Positions 8,363-18,600 of a stretch of 64,000 nucleotides of DNA are shown piece after piece. Numbering within the stretch: the stretch's first letter is position 1; every line of letters starts with the position of its first letter. This DNA is from Chryseobacterium candidae (lineage in GTDB: Bacteria > Bacteroidota > Bacteroidia > Flavobacteriales > Weeksellaceae): positions 1-64,000 of the forward strand of contig NZ_SDLV01000031.1 in assembly GCF_004916905.1 (NCBI RefSeq). Reading direction: 5' to 3'. The notes below the pieces were generated by a model. That model made no database searches, was not told the origin of the DNA, and saw only the letters and a program-made list of their open reading frames with translations. The translations under genes and the position numbers were made by a program.

Positions 8363-9742
8363 ATGGAAAGTAAAAAAGAATTCTTCTTAGAGTGTTACAA
8401 ATTAGGCATCATCAAATTCGGCAGGTTTACCCTGAAAAGCGGTATTGAAAGTCCTTTTTATGTAGACTTGAGACCTTTGGCTTCAGATCCTAAAATTTTA
8501 AAAAATCTTGCAAATTATTTACTGGAAATGCTTCCGTTAGATAATTTTGATTTAATCTGTGGAGTTCCTTATGCTGCGCTTCCTATGGCTACTGCAATGT
8601 CTCTGGAAAGCTATATTCCATTAATTATTAAAAGAAAAGAAGCAAAAAGCTACGGTACCAAAAAGCTGATTGAGGGAATTTACCAGAAAGGACAAAACTG
8701 TCTTTTGGTAGAAGATGTGATCACTTCGGGGAAATCTTTGCTGGAAACCATTCCTGAAATAGAACAGGAAGATCTTAAAGTTTCTGACATTGTGGTGGTA
8801 CTTGACAGAGAGCAGGGAGGAAAACAATTACTGGAAGGTAAAGGATATAGAGTACATACTCTTTTCAATATTTCGGAAGTATGCCATATTCTTCAGGAAA
8901 CAGGTGAGTTGTCAGATGAAGAAGTAAAAAGAATCCAGGACTTCCTTCAGGGGAACCACATTCAGTTTGAAGAAGAAACAAGATCTTCTTATGAGCAGAA
9001 ACTTCAGGCAGCACAACATTCCGTTTCAAAAAAATTACTGGAAACGGCCTTGACAAAAAAATCAAACCTTATTGCCTCTGCAGATGTTACCACAACTCAC
9101 GAGCTATTGGAACTTGCTGAAAAAGTAGGTCCGCATATTATTGCTTTAAAAACGCATATCGATATTATTTCTGATTTCGAATACGAAAAAACAATTACTC
9201 CTTTAAAAGCTATTGCTGCAAAACACCAGTTCTTACTGATGGAAGACAGAAAATTTGCTGATATCGGAAACACGCAGGAACTTCAGTTCACAAGCGGGGT
9301 TTTCAAAATTACGGATTGGGCAGATTTCGTAACTTCTCAGGTAATCGGAGGTTTTGAATCATTAGACTGCTTCAAAAATGTAGGAGTGGTAGCCATCGTT
9401 GGAATGTCTTCTAAAGGAGCTTTAACAACTGCAAGCTATCGTGAAGAAGCTTTAAAAGTAGCTTTATCTCACCCTAATGTAATTGGCGGTGTATCTCAGA
9501 ATAAAATTCCTGAAGATCTGCTATTGTTCACTCCGGGGGTAAATCTTGCAGACTCGGGAGACGGTAAAGGGCAGCAGTACAACACACCGGAACATGTTTT
9601 CAAAACACTTCACACAGATTTTATTATTGTAGGAAGAGGAATCTACAAATCCAATGATCCGGAAGCATCAGCAATCACTTATAAAACAGAGGGATGGAAC
9701 GCTTACATTAATTCTTTGGAAAAAAAAGCAATTCAAGGTTAA
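8363..9742 (+). CDS. pyrE-pyrF: Bifunctional orotate phosphoribosyltransferase / OMP decarboxylase
   Basis: One 459-residue chain joins both last steps of UMP synthesis. Residues 1-195 are PyrE: KFGRFTLKSGIESPFYVDLR near the N terminus and the PRPP motif LLVEDVITSGKS at 114-125. Residues 225-459 are OMP decarboxylase with K263 (ALKTHID) and the DRKFAD catalytic signature (D295, K297, D300), then IVGRGIY near the C terminus. The LMEDRKFADIGNT wording and the PyrE-then-PyrF order match eukaryotic UMP synthase rather than the usual separate bacterial PyrF. A linker of about 30 charged residues joins the domains. Single-gene transcription unit bounded by a terminator upstream. Confidence 0.95.
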   Translation: MESKKEFFLECYKLGIIKFGRFTLKSGIESPFYVDLRPLASDPKILKNLANYLLEMLPLDNFDLICGVPYAALPMATAMSLESYIPLIIKRKEAKSYGTKKLIEGIYQKGQNCLLVEDVITSGKSLLETIPEIEQEDLKVSDIVVVLDREQGGKQLLEGKGYRVHTLFNISEVCHILQETGELSDEEVKRIQDFLQGNHIQFEEETRSSYEQKLQAAQHSVSKKLLETALTKKSNLIASADVTTTHELLELAEKVGPHIIALKTHIDIISDFEYEKTITPLKAIAAKHQFLLMEDRKFADIGNTQELQFTSGVFKITDWADFVTSQVIGGFESLDCFKNVGVVAIVGMSSKGALTTASYREEALKVALSHPNVIGGVSQNKIPEDLLLFTPGVNLADSGDGKGQQYNTPEHVFKTLHTDFIIVGRGIYKSNDPEASAITYKTEGWNAYINSLEKKAIQG

Positions 9743-9770
9743 AATGCTATAAAGTATATACAAAATAAGT

Positions 9771-9778
9771 TATATTTG
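9771..9778 (+). promoter_or_regulatory. -7 box supporting a TTG start at 9796
   Basis: TATATTTG matches TAnnTTTG and lies 17 bp before the TTG codon that begins the signal peptide of the next gene. Confidence 0.45.
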
Positions 9779-9795
9779 GGCTTTATCACGAATAT

Positions 9796-12618
9796 TTGAA
9801 AAAGATCAGCCTTTGCCTTATTTTGTTATGTGGAGTTGTACAGGTTTCTGCACAGACAGACAGTATATACATTGAAACAAAACTGTCTCCTGACAAAAAG
9901 AATCTTGATGTCCGTCAGGAAATTGTTTATTACAATCATTCCGGGAAAGACCTGCAGACCATAAAACTCCTGAATTGGGTTTCCGCGTACAATAAACGGG
10001 GAACTTCTTTAGTCTACAGAAAACTGGAAGACCGGAATAATGATTTGCATTTTGCAAAAAATGATCAATTGGGAAAACTTCTTGAACTGAATATTAAAAA
10101 TTCTGAAAATGAAGTTCTTCCTGTCAATACACTCTCGGATGAAAATCTTTTTATTCCTCTGAAAAATGTGTTAAAACCTGGCGAAAGCGTCACTTTACAG
10201 TTGCAATACAGGATGCAGCTTCCCGATAAAAACTTTACGGGATACGGAACATCCGCTCAGAATACTGTATTAAAATATTTCTTTATTGTTCCGGATCATT
10301 TTGATCCGGACAATATTTCCAGAAGAAACTATCACGATATTGAGGAACAGATAAGCTTTAATACTTTCTGGACCATTCACTTTGACATCCCTGTAAATAG
10401 TTTTGTTGAGGGAAATCTTCCACAGGTTCAGATGAATTCATTTAAGGGATATCTCGATTCAGATCCTGAATTCCTGATTTCTACAACAGAATTTCAATCC
10501 ATCAAAACCAATGTTGACGGCGATGAAATCGAAATTAAATTTGGATATAATCTGAAACCGGATGAAAAACAAAACCTGGAGTTTTATCTTCCTTTACAAT
10601 TAAAATTCATTAAGGAGCGCATCGGGTATCTTCCGAAAAGTATCTTTATCTCAGATAAATTCAGAGCCAAAGAAGACTTTTTCGGGAATAATGATATTAC
10701 TTTCTGGAAATTCAGATTCCGTCTGTTTACCGAGACCGAAAAAACGGATATGGATTATTTTGGGATCATCGCTAAGAAAATTCTTGACGAAGGCGTTATT
10801 GCAGATAAAGAAAAAGATCACTGGTTTAAAAATGGGTTAAAATCTTATCTTGAAATTCAATATCTCAAAAAATTCTATGCTGATACGAAACTTTTAGGTA
10901 CACTTCCCGAGACCAGAATCTTTGGACTTCAACCGTTAAAGTTATTCCATGCCTCCAAAGTAAAACTTCTGGACCGCTATGGGCTTTCCTATCAGTATAT
11001 CATGCTGCAGAACCTTGATCAGAAAATCGATGAACATTTTCCCGTTTTGAGTAATTTCAATGATATGGCCATCAGCAGCTTTGAAACCGGAAGTCTTTTC
11101 AACTATTCGGCAGACAAAATGGGATATGAACAATTTGATAGAATTGTAAAAAATTATATTTCTCAGAATTCAGGAAAAAAAATTAATCCTGATGAATTTC
11201 TGTCATCCCTTGCTGAAAACAATAAGTCAGCCGCCTATCTCTCCAACTTTTTCAAACAAAAGAACAGGATTGATTTTAAATTGAAAAACATCAGAAAAGA
11301 TAATGATTCTCTGCAAATAAAAATTGTAAGAAATACAGACATTTCTATTCCTGTAAAACTGGAAACAGAAACCAGAGAAGGAGAAAAGAAAACGTACTGG
11401 ATAGACACGGAGGAAAATGAACGTACCACCAGCCTGTCACTTCCTGCATCAGAGAATATTTACAAAACCACCTTAAACAGTGGCTATATTTTCCCGGAAT
11501 CCAATTACAGAGACAACTTTCTGTATGCGAAAGGACTGTTTTCCAATACGAAAAAAATTAAACTTAAATTAATAAAAGATATTCCTAACCCGGAATACAA
11601 TGAGATTTACATCAGCCCAAGAGTGCGTTTCAACAATACGTATGATAAATTTCTTTTGGGAGCTAATTTTAAAAATCAATCTTTCTTTGATCAGAAATTC
11701 CTGTATTCGGTAACTCCAACCTATAGTACCGGAACAGGAAAACTTACGGGTTCCGGAGCAGTCTCCTACTCTATTCTGCCTGCTGAAAGCATTATCCGAA
11801 GTCTTACATTCGGTCTTTCAGGCTCTTATTTCCATTATGATTATGATCTGGCCTACAGAAAAACCTCAATATCATCTTCAATTAACTTCAGAAAGAACCC
11901 AAGAAGTACTGTAAGCAGAAGTCTTGGAGTTTCCTATAATTATTTTGAAAGAGATCTGAGTCCTCAAATGATCGCCAATAATGATTACAGCAAATATAAT
12001 CTCTGGAGTATTGGCTATGGTTATAGCGATAACCAGATGATTCATGAAAAAAGCTTCAGCCTGAGCGCCCAGGGAATGGAAGATTTCAATAAAATAACGG
12101 CTGAAGGCTTCTACAGATGGGAATTTGCCCCTAAACAAAAGCTAAGCTTACGTTTATTTGCCGGATACTTCTTAAGAAACAACACCAGAAATAACCTCTT
12201 TGACTATGGAATTTCCAGGGTTTCCAACTATTCATTCTCTTATACTCTTTTGGGAGAAAGTGCCAGCAGCGGCCTCCTTTCTCAACAGTTTATATTAGCT
12301 GATGGTGGTTTTAAATCTTTCCTGCCGGGAACAGTGAACCAATGGATCACCTCTGCCAATGTAGATTCCAGTGTATGGAAAATATTCCATGTGTATGCGG
12401 ATGCCGGAGTATATAAAAATAAAGATCTTCCTGCCAAATTCATATGGGACACAGGAGTTAAAGTAAGAATCATCCCTGATTTTCTGGAAGTATATTTCCC
12501 GATCCAGTCTTCTCTGGGTTTTGAACCTTCATTCAAAGATTACGGAAAACGTATCAGATATACTTTAATTCTTAATCTCGGATCCATTATTAATGCAGCA
12601 AGAAGAGGCTGGTATTAA
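9796..12618 (+). CDS. M1-peptidase-like protein with C-terminal outer-membrane barrel, zinc site absent
   Basis: A 940-residue secreted protein. The first possible start is TTG at 9796 (MKKISLCLILLCGVVQVSAQ, a clean signal peptide); no ATG precedes it in frame. Residues 25-540 resemble the N-terminal beta and helical regions of aminopeptidase-N-type proteins (for example the QEIVYYNHSGKDLQTIKLLNW start), but no HExxH or downstream Glu is present, so zinc peptidase activity is not expected. Residues 620-940 are dominated by alternating amphipathic strands and end in an aromatic residue (RRGWY), as in outer-membrane barrels. Likely a surface or periplasm-facing outer-membrane protein; function unknown. 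Terminated by the stem-loop at 12679-12713. Confidence 0.7.
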   Translation: MKKISLCLILLCGVVQVSAQTDSIYIETKLSPDKKNLDVRQEIVYYNHSGKDLQTIKLLNWVSAYNKRGTSLVYRKLEDRNNDLHFAKNDQLGKLLELNIKNSENEVLPVNTLSDENLFIPLKNVLKPGESVTLQLQYRMQLPDKNFTGYGTSAQNTVLKYFFIVPDHFDPDNISRRNYHDIEEQISFNTFWTIHFDIPVNSFVEGNLPQVQMNSFKGYLDSDPEFLISTTEFQSIKTNVDGDEIEIKFGYNLKPDEKQNLEFYLPLQLKFIKERIGYLPKSIFISDKFRAKEDFFGNNDITFWKFRFRLFTETEKTDMDYFGIIAKKILDEGVIADKEKDHWFKNGLKSYLEIQYLKKFYADTKLLGTLPETRIFGLQPLKLFHASKVKLLDRYGLSYQYIMLQNLDQKIDEHFPVLSNFNDMAISSFETGSLFNYSADKMGYEQFDRIVKNYISQNSGKKINPDEFLSSLAENNKSAAYLSNFFKQKNRIDFKLKNIRKDNDSLQIKIVRNTDISIPVKLETETREGEKKTYWIDTEENERTTSLSLPASENIYKTTLNSGYIFPESNYRDNFLYAKGLFSNTKKIKLKLIKDIPNPEYNEIYISPRVRFNNTYDKFLLGANFKNQSFFDQKFLYSVTPTYSTGTGKLTGSGAVSYSILPAESIIRSLTFGLSGSYFHYDYDLAYRKTSISSSINFRKNPRSTVSRSLGVSYNYFERDLSPQMIANNDYSKYNLWSIGYGYSDNQMIHEKSFSLSAQGMEDFNKITAEGFYRWEFAPKQKLSLRLFAGYFLRNNTRNNLFDYGISRVSNYSFSYTLLGESASSGLLSQQFILADGGFKSFLPGTVNQWITSANVDSSVWKIFHVYADAGVYKNKDLPAKFIWDTGVKVRIIPDFLEVYFPIQSSLGFEPSFKDYGKRIRYTLILNLGSIINAARRGWY

Positions 12619-12678
12619 TAGAAAAAATTGTGGATATCTTTGTGGATTAAATCTTATATAGATAACAATATAAAAGTC

Positions 12679-12713
12679 AAAGAACAGCTTATGAATACAG
12701 GCTGTTCTTTTTA
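12679..12713 (+). terminator. Bidirectional terminator between convergent genes
   Basis: Stem AAGAACAGC / GCTGTTCTT with a 12-nt loop (12680-12709), T-run on the plus strand and A-rich flank before it, so it can serve the plus-strand gene ending at 12618 and the minus-strand gene ending at 12721. Confidence 0.75.
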
Positions 12714-12720
12714 TTAAAAA

Positions 12721-13530
12721 CTAATCTTTTATAATTTTCTGTGAGATCGGAATATTGTTAATCGTTCCTGTCACAATATAAGTTCCTTTGGGAAGTTCTG
12801 CAATATCAAGAGCTGAAGCCAGTTTAGTAGGTGATTTTTTAACAACCTGTCTGTATGTATCGTAAACTTTCACATCTTTCACATCTGTTCCGAACACTAT
12901 TCTGCTGTCTTTTATAAAAGGATTCTGTACAAAACCAGACTTCACGCTGCCTTCGAGAGAGAAGTCTGACATATTATCATTACTTCCTACTAAATTTCTT
13001 TTGATGCCTGTAGTTGTAGTGGGAGAAGGAGCTGGGCCATCTCCTTTAAATTGATCTGCATTGGATCCATATCCTACAAAATCCAGAACATTGGACGCAG
13101 AAGGTCCGGTGACCTGCACTATATTTCCGGCTAATGCAACTTTTCCTGATACGTTGGAGATTTTTAATCCGGAAGATTTATTAGGAGTTCCGTCAAAATT
13201 TATAATTGTAGTTGCAATAAAATCCGGTTTTGGCAGATTTTCAACACCACCTTCAATCGCTGACTCCTGAATTAAATAGGTTTCTTCCGGTCCTAATGTA
13301 AAATCCGGAAGCGTATGATATTCTGTAAAAGCACCTATGGCCGGAGCATATTGAATACTTGCTCCCGTTAAAGAAACCAAAGTAGTTCCGATATTTTTAA
13401 GGACGATATAATTATTTTTCAATACAGATCCTGAATTGACATTCCCGCCATAGATTTCATTGATCACAATCTGGGCATTGGAAAACGAAGTTAATACTAT
13501 AAGTCCAACAAGAGTAAAGATTTTTTTCAT
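12721..13530 (-). CDS. Secreted lamin-tail-domain protein with T9SS-like C-terminal domain
   Basis: The 269-residue protein has a signal peptide (MKKIFTLVGLIVLTSFSNA), then a lamin-tail/LTD-like beta domain (IVINEIYGGNVNSGSVLKNNY ... NIGTTLVSL ... LPDFTLGPEETYLI ... VLDFVGYG) over residues 20-180, and a C-terminal sorting domain from about 195 (VFGTDVKDVKVYDTYRQVV ... LPKGTYIVTGTINNIPISQKIIKD). The last domain is homologous to those of the two genes that follow, showing shared T9SS export and cell-surface attachment. Ligand unknown. First of three consecutive minus-strand T9SS cargo genes, each with its own terminator. Confidence 0.85.
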   Translation of the reverse strand: MKKIFTLVGLIVLTSFSNAQIVINEIYGGNVNSGSVLKNNYIVLKNIGTTLVSLTGASIQYAPAIGAFTEYHTLPDFTLGPEETYLIQESAIEGGVENLPKPDFIATTIINFDGTPNKSSGLKISNVSGKVALAGNIVQVTGPSASNVLDFVGYGSNADQFKGDGPAPSPTTTTGIKRNLVGSNDNMSDFSLEGSVKSGFVQNPFIKDSRIVFGTDVKDVKVYDTYRQVVKKSPTKLASALDIAELPKGTYIVTGTINNIPISQKIIKD

Positions 13531-13634
13531 AGTAATAATTTTAGAAATGGATTGATCATAAAAACATCAAAAATAATACCACCAAATTAAGAAATATACA
13601 AGATACAAAAATCTAAAAATCTGGAAATAATTAC

Positions 13635-13669
13635 ATAAAAAGCCAGCTGCTTCAATTGAAGCAGCTGGC
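13635..13669 (-). terminator. Terminator of the 13.7-14.6 kb T9SS cargo gene
   Basis: Thirteen-base-pair perfect stem AGCCAGCTGCTTC / GAAGCAGCTGGCT with an AATT loop; on the minus strand it is followed by TTTTTAT. Confidence 0.9.
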
Positions 13670-13690
13670 TATATTTTTATTTAAAAGAAA

Positions 13691-14560
13691 TTAGTCTTTA
13701 AGAACTTTCTGAGAAACCGGCTGGTGGTTTACGGTACCTGTAACGATATAGTTTCCTTTTGCCAGTTCAGCAACACTTACAGATTCGTTTTGTTTTACTG
13801 AAGTTTCTTTTACAAGCTGTCCGAACATATTGAAAATCTTCACATCTTTCACGTCAGATCCGAAAATAATCTCATTATTTTTAATTAAAGAGTTCTTTAC
13901 GAAGTTTCCTGACTTTTCGTTTTTGGCATCAATAACAGCTAAAGAGGCAGTAGACGAAGTAACCGTTAAAGAAATATCATCTATTCTCCAGTTGGCAGTA
14001 CCAAGAGATGGAGTTCCGGCACCAGCACTGTCGCTTCCATAAATTCTTAGCGTAACCGGAGCCGATTCTGCACCAACTAAATTAGCACCTGAAAAAGTGA
14101 TGTTACTCAATGCCCATGTACTATTATTATTAACATTGGCTGTACCTATCGCTGTTGCATAATTATCAATGCTTGAATATACTGTAATCTTTCCAGGGCC
14201 TGTAGATGTTCCTCTGGACCCGAAACTTAAAGAATTTAAAGTTACTTTATTACCTGCGACAGGAGTAACAGTTACACTAAAATAGGTACTAGTTGCAGTC
14301 GAAAGAGCTTCTTTAAAAGCTGCAGCACCAAAATTACTGGATCCACTTGCTCCGGTATATCCTGAAGATACGGATGAAGTGGTAATTAAAGTGGTTGTAC
14401 CATTATTATTTCCCTGAGTTGCCGCAAATGCTACACTTGAAATATTAGCATTGATACCAGAAATGGGATTTACAGAACTACCATCCCAAAGGTAAGTTGT
14501 TTGTGCAAAAGCAACTGCACTCATCACAATTGTTGCAAAAAGAGAATAAAGTTTTTTCAT
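13691..14560 (-). CDS. T9SS-exported surface protein, unknown N-terminal domain
   Basis: A 289-residue protein with signal peptide (MKKLYSLFATIVMSAVAFAQ), a Ser/Thr/Gly/Asn-rich beta-domain at 20-205 in which 'NWRIDDISLTV' resembles jelly-roll/MAM-like adhesive modules, and a C-terminal T9SS type A-like sorting domain at about 215-289 (DVKIFNMFGQLVKE ... AELAKGNYIVTGT ... PVSQKVLKD). Predicted to be exported and anchored on the cell surface; likely adhesive or glycan-binding (inference). It shares a promoter-region block with the next gene. Confidence 0.85.
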   Translation of the reverse strand: MKKLYSLFATIVMSAVAFAQTTYLWDGSSVNPISGINANISSVAFAATQGNNNGTTTLITTSSVSSGYTGASGSSNFGAAAFKEALSTATSTYFSVTVTPVAGNKVTLNSLSFGSRGTSTGPGKITVYSSIDNYATAIGTANVNNNSTWALSNITFSGANLVGAESAPVTLRIYGSDSAGAGTPSLGTANWRIDDISLTVTSSTASLAVIDAKNEKSGNFVKNSLIKNNEIIFGSDVKDVKIFNMFGQLVKETSVKQNESVSVAELAKGNYIVTGTVNHQPVSQKVLKD

Positions 14561-14595
14561 GATTTAAAATCTTTTGTTATTAATAATTTCAGTGA

Positions 14596-14627
14596 CTAAA
14601 TTACATCGATTTTTCAATAATTCACAA
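14596..14627 (-). promoter_or_regulatory. Promoter of the 13.7-14.6 kb cargo gene
   Basis: On the minus strand TTG (complement of 14625-14627) is followed after 21 bp by TAATTTAG (complement of 14596-14603), a near-consensus -33/-7 pair. Positions 14579-14600 match 15546-15567 at 19 of 22 bases, at almost the same distance from the start codon. Confidence 0.6.
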
Positions 14628-14677
14628 TATTTAGATTAAATTTCTGTTAATAAAATAAATCATTTACATGAAGAAAA

Positions 14678-14709
14678 TAAAAAAACGCCATTTTGATAAA
14701 ATGGCGTTG
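14678..14709 (-). terminator. Terminator of the 14.7-15.5 kb T9SS cargo gene
   Basis: Stem AACGCCATTTT / AAAATGGCGTT around GAT, followed on the minus strand by a run of seven T residues. Confidence 0.9.
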
Positions 14710-14737
14710 TATATTGAACTATAAGTCTATCCTGATA

Positions 14738-15529
14738 CTATTTTTTAATCACTTTTTCTGAAACAGCTTTACCGTTGACAGTTCCCGTTACAATATAAGC
14801 TCCTTCTCTAAGGTCAGAAACATTCAGCGACTGATTTTCATGAACAGCAGCCGTCTTAACAACCTGACCTGCCATATTGAAGATTTTAACATCAGATGTT
14901 ACTCCGAAGCTGATGTCACTTTTTAGAACAGTATTTTTAACGAAAAGATTTTTATTTCTTTTCACTTCATTGGTAGCAAGTGAAGCAGAAGTACCAACAA
15001 CCTTTACATCATCAATCCTGTAATTTCCTGAATTACTTGTCACAGAAGACCATCTAAGCCTTAAATTAGAAGCGTTTTCTGCTCCTGCAGGCAATTGAAT
15101 AGCTACACCTCCATTTACAAGATCCCAGGTGCCAGAATTTTTGTTGTAAGTATACGTCACATTATTCCAGACAGTCCCATCTGTACTCCATTGAAAATTA
15201 ACATTCTGGTTAAAGCTGCTTGTTCCTCTACCTCCCCATATAACGTTAATATTACTATACCCAACTGTAGATAAATTAGAATAAGTTAAAGAATGAGTGA
15301 CTCCATTTGTACCAGTTCCCGCAAATGCAGCATTGCTTCCTCCTGATGCACCGGAATATCCGGATGAAGCAGAAGCTGTATTTATATTCCAACCGTTTGT
15401 ACTACTTGTACTTGTCCACCCGGATGGTAATGCGGAAGTTGTACCAAAATTTTCTGACAAAAGAGTTGTTTGTGCAAAAGAGGCTGTAGCAAGCATAGCT
15501 ACAGCAACTAACGAATACATTTTTTTCAT
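14738..15529 (-). CDS. T9SS-exported surface protein with jelly-roll-like domain
   Basis: A 263-residue protein with signal peptide (MKKMYSLVAVAMLATASFAQ), a beta-sandwich domain (LSENFGTTSALPSGWTSTS ... NWNINTAS ... LRLRWSSVTSNSGNYRIDDVKV) over 20-185 that looks like the cleaved-adhesin/MAM-type jelly roll common in T9SS cargo, and a C-terminal sorting domain at about 195-263 (DVKIFNMAGQVVKTA ... LREGAYIVTGTVNGKAVSEKVIKK). Carbohydrate or protein binding on the cell surface is likely but not shown by the sequence. Divergent from the 1075-residue outer-membrane protein. Confidence 0.87.
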   Translation of the reverse strand: MKKMYSLVAVAMLATASFAQTTLLSENFGTTSALPSGWTSTSSTNGWNINTASASSGYSGASGGSNAAFAGTGTNGVTHSLTYSNLSTVGYSNINVIWGGRGTSSFNQNVNFQWSTDGTVWNNVTYTYNKNSGTWDLVNGGVAIQLPAGAENASNLRLRWSSVTSNSGNYRIDDVKVVGTSASLATNEVKRNKNLFVKNTVLKSDISFGVTSDVKIFNMAGQVVKTAAVHENQSLNVSDLREGAYIVTGTVNGKAVSEKVIKK

Positions 15530-15562
15530 GACTTGAATTTTTTTAATTAATTATTTCACTTA

Positions 15563-15595
15563 CTAAAGTAAAAATATTTTTTTAATATATCACAA
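15563..15595 (-). promoter_or_regulatory. Promoter of the 14.7-15.5 kb cargo gene
   Basis: On the minus strand TTGTG (complement of 15591-15595) is followed by TACTTTAG (complement of 15563-15570), 22 bp after the TTG. The downstream block 15546-15567 is shared with the neighbouring cargo gene, suggesting common regulation. Confidence 0.6.
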
Positions 15596-15679
15596 AGTTT
15601 TGATTAATTTTTTATTTTTATTTGTTAATCTCATAGTATTAACATTTTTTACCTATTTTTACGATTTATTTTCCAAAAC

Positions 15680-18600
15680 TTGCGGAATCTTGTCATTCTA
15701 TCCGTTTTATTCTTCTTAGGCATATTTTCAGGAAATGCTCAGGTTTTTTCGTGGAAAAATCCCAACGTTCCTGAAGACAGTATTAAAAGGGATAGTATTC
15801 TTGCTGCAAAGCTGGAACAGGATATCTTTGCCAAGGACACTCTGGACTTCATAAGAACCCACAATAAGATCATTATTGATGAAGCTGTACTGGCAAAAAA
15901 TGATAAAAAGAGATTTTTAGGAGAACTCAATTCAAAAGGTTCTATCATTCGGGGAATTACTTTTGGTAATAATCAGGGGCAATCTGTACAGAGTTCTATG
16001 GATCTTCAGATATCTGGGCGTTTATCTAAAGATGTTACCATTTTAGCAAGTATCTCAGATCATAACCTGCCGATTCAGGCTGATGGTTATACCCAGACTT
16101 TGGAGGAGTTTGACAAAATCTATATGCAGCTTAATATTAAGGACAAGTCTATTCTCAGAGCGGGGCATCTTGATCTGGTAGAAGCTAAGAATTATTTTGC
16201 CAAATACCAGAGAAGAAGTATGGGACTTCAGTTCCAGACAGAATTCGGGAAGGAGAACAAGACATTTGTAGATATCTCTGCAGGTGTTGCTAGAAGTGAA
16301 TTCCACAGAATCCGTTTTCAGGGGGTTGAAGGTAACCAGGGACCTTACCGTCTGACAGGGAAGAACGGTGAACAATTTATCACACTGATTTCCGGATCTG
16401 AACAGGTTTTTATTGATGGAATTTTAATGAAGCGTGGTGAAAACCAGGATTATATCATCAATTACAATACCGGTGAGGTTACTTTTACCAGTTTCCGCCC
16501 TATTTTCCAGCAGAATTTCATCACCATTTCTTATAACTACGCCAACAGGAACTATTCAAGGTATTTGTTTACCGGAAAGCTTGAGCATCAGAGAGAAAAA
16601 TTCAAAGTGGGGTTCAACTGGTTTATGGAAAATGACAACAAAAATGCTCCTCTTTCTCTAAATCTTTCTAAGGAAGATGAGCAGATTCTTGCAGAAGCCG
16701 GAAATAATCCTGACCTGATGTATGCCCCTTCAGGAGTAGTAACCGAATATGATGTCAATAAGATTTTATATAAATTAAGTCCTGCCGGAAACTTCTATGA
16801 ATATTCTACGGATTCAAGTTTAACACTGTATCAGGTTTCTTTTACCTATTTCGGAGCCAATCAGGGAGATTATAAAATTGCACAGACTACCAACAACGGA
16901 CGTGTTTTTGAATATGCAGGCCCCAATGGCGGAGACTACAGAGCAGTAAGAAAACTTCCTTCACCTCAGAAATCACAGGTATACTCTCTAAACTCTGAAT
17001 ATCTGCTGAATGAAGGAAAAATAGGTGCTGATATCTCGCTGAGCAATTATGATGTCAATTTATTTTCATCAAAAGATTCTGATCAGAATATGGGATATGC
17101 GTGGCGTATTTTTGGAAATAAAAGCTTCACAAAAAACACATGGAAAGGAACTCCAAGCTTTGAATATCAATATATAGACAGGCAATTTCATATCCTTGAC
17201 CGTATCAATGATGTAGAATTCTCCAGAGACTTCAACCTTACGCAGGAATTCAATAAAAAGACCCAGAACAGATTTATCTTCAGCTTCCTGAATAAATGGA
17301 ATAATAAGTCTACGCTGAATTACCGCATCAATTATCTGAATGAACAGGATTCTTACAAAGGGATTAAAAATGACCTTGATTTCGGCTGGCTGACAGGAAA
17401 ATTCTTTACAAAAGGTAATCTGTCTTATCTGAGTACCAACGCTACTCTTCAGGATACGAAGTTCATCCGTGGTGGAGTTTCAACGGAATTTACCGGTAAA
17501 AAAGGAAGCTGGGCCATTGGTGGAAGCATGGAGCATAACGAGAAGAAATATAATGATACCCAACTTATGGATGTCACAAGTTTCAGCTGGAAAGAAATCT
17601 TTTTGCAAAAGAAAATCGGTGACAGTACAAGAACCAAATTATTGGCAAAAGTGTATATGAGAGATAACGATTCGGTGCGTGATAACAGACTTCAGAATAT
17701 GAACAATATTTTGGGGATCATGGCTGAAAGTCAGATTATCAAAACAGAAAGAACCACCTTAAATGCCTTAGTTCACTACCGGAAATTCTTCTACGCAGGT
17801 GCAGAAGGTGAAGTAACCCGTAATAATGATTTTGTTGTCGGAAACATCTTATACAATCAGCAGCTTTTCAGGAACGGAATGCGTCTTCAGGCTTTCTATG
17901 AGCTTGGAAACGGGCAGGAAGCACAGAGGGAATTTCAGTACATTAAAGTAACAGACGGACAAGGTGTTTATAAATGGACCGATTATAATGGCGATGGCAT
18001 TCAGCAGCTGGACGAATTTGAAATCGCTGAGTATTCTGATCTTGCCCAATATATCCGTGTGTATACTAATTCTGTAAGATACATTCCTTCCAATAAAAAT
18101 AAATTGCAGCTGGCCTTATTTGTCAATCCGGCCATTGTTTTCAATTCTGAGAATAAATTTTTAAAACGTTGGAATTTCAATATTTCATTAAATTCTCAAA
18201 ACTCATTCTATAAAAAGGAAAAAGTGCTTGTTCTGAATCCTTTTGAAAAAAACAGTGATCAGATCCTTAAAAATCAGAATATTTTGGCTTCCGTACAGTT
18301 TAATCCAACCGAAAAATCAGGATGGAACGGAAATTACAGATTCATCACCAATGACAATCTCATTAATGCCAATTTCAGTAATGAAGAACGTGAACAGACT
18401 TCTCATTTCCTGAATATAGGATATTGGTTCAATAAAGAATTCAGAGTGGATTGGGAAAACTCGGTTCATGATATCCAAAACTCCTCACAATTATTTAAAA
18501 CAAGGGATTATCGTCTCAATAATTTTGAAACCAAGCCCAAAGCAACGTATAAATTTACAGATGCCATTCAGGCTGAGTTATCTTCAGCTTTCCGCCAGAA

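Noticed and set aside
12628..12646. TGTGGATAT and TGTGGATTA as extra DnaA boxes
   Set aside because: Each has a mismatch to TTATCCACA and they are far from the cluster; probably chance.
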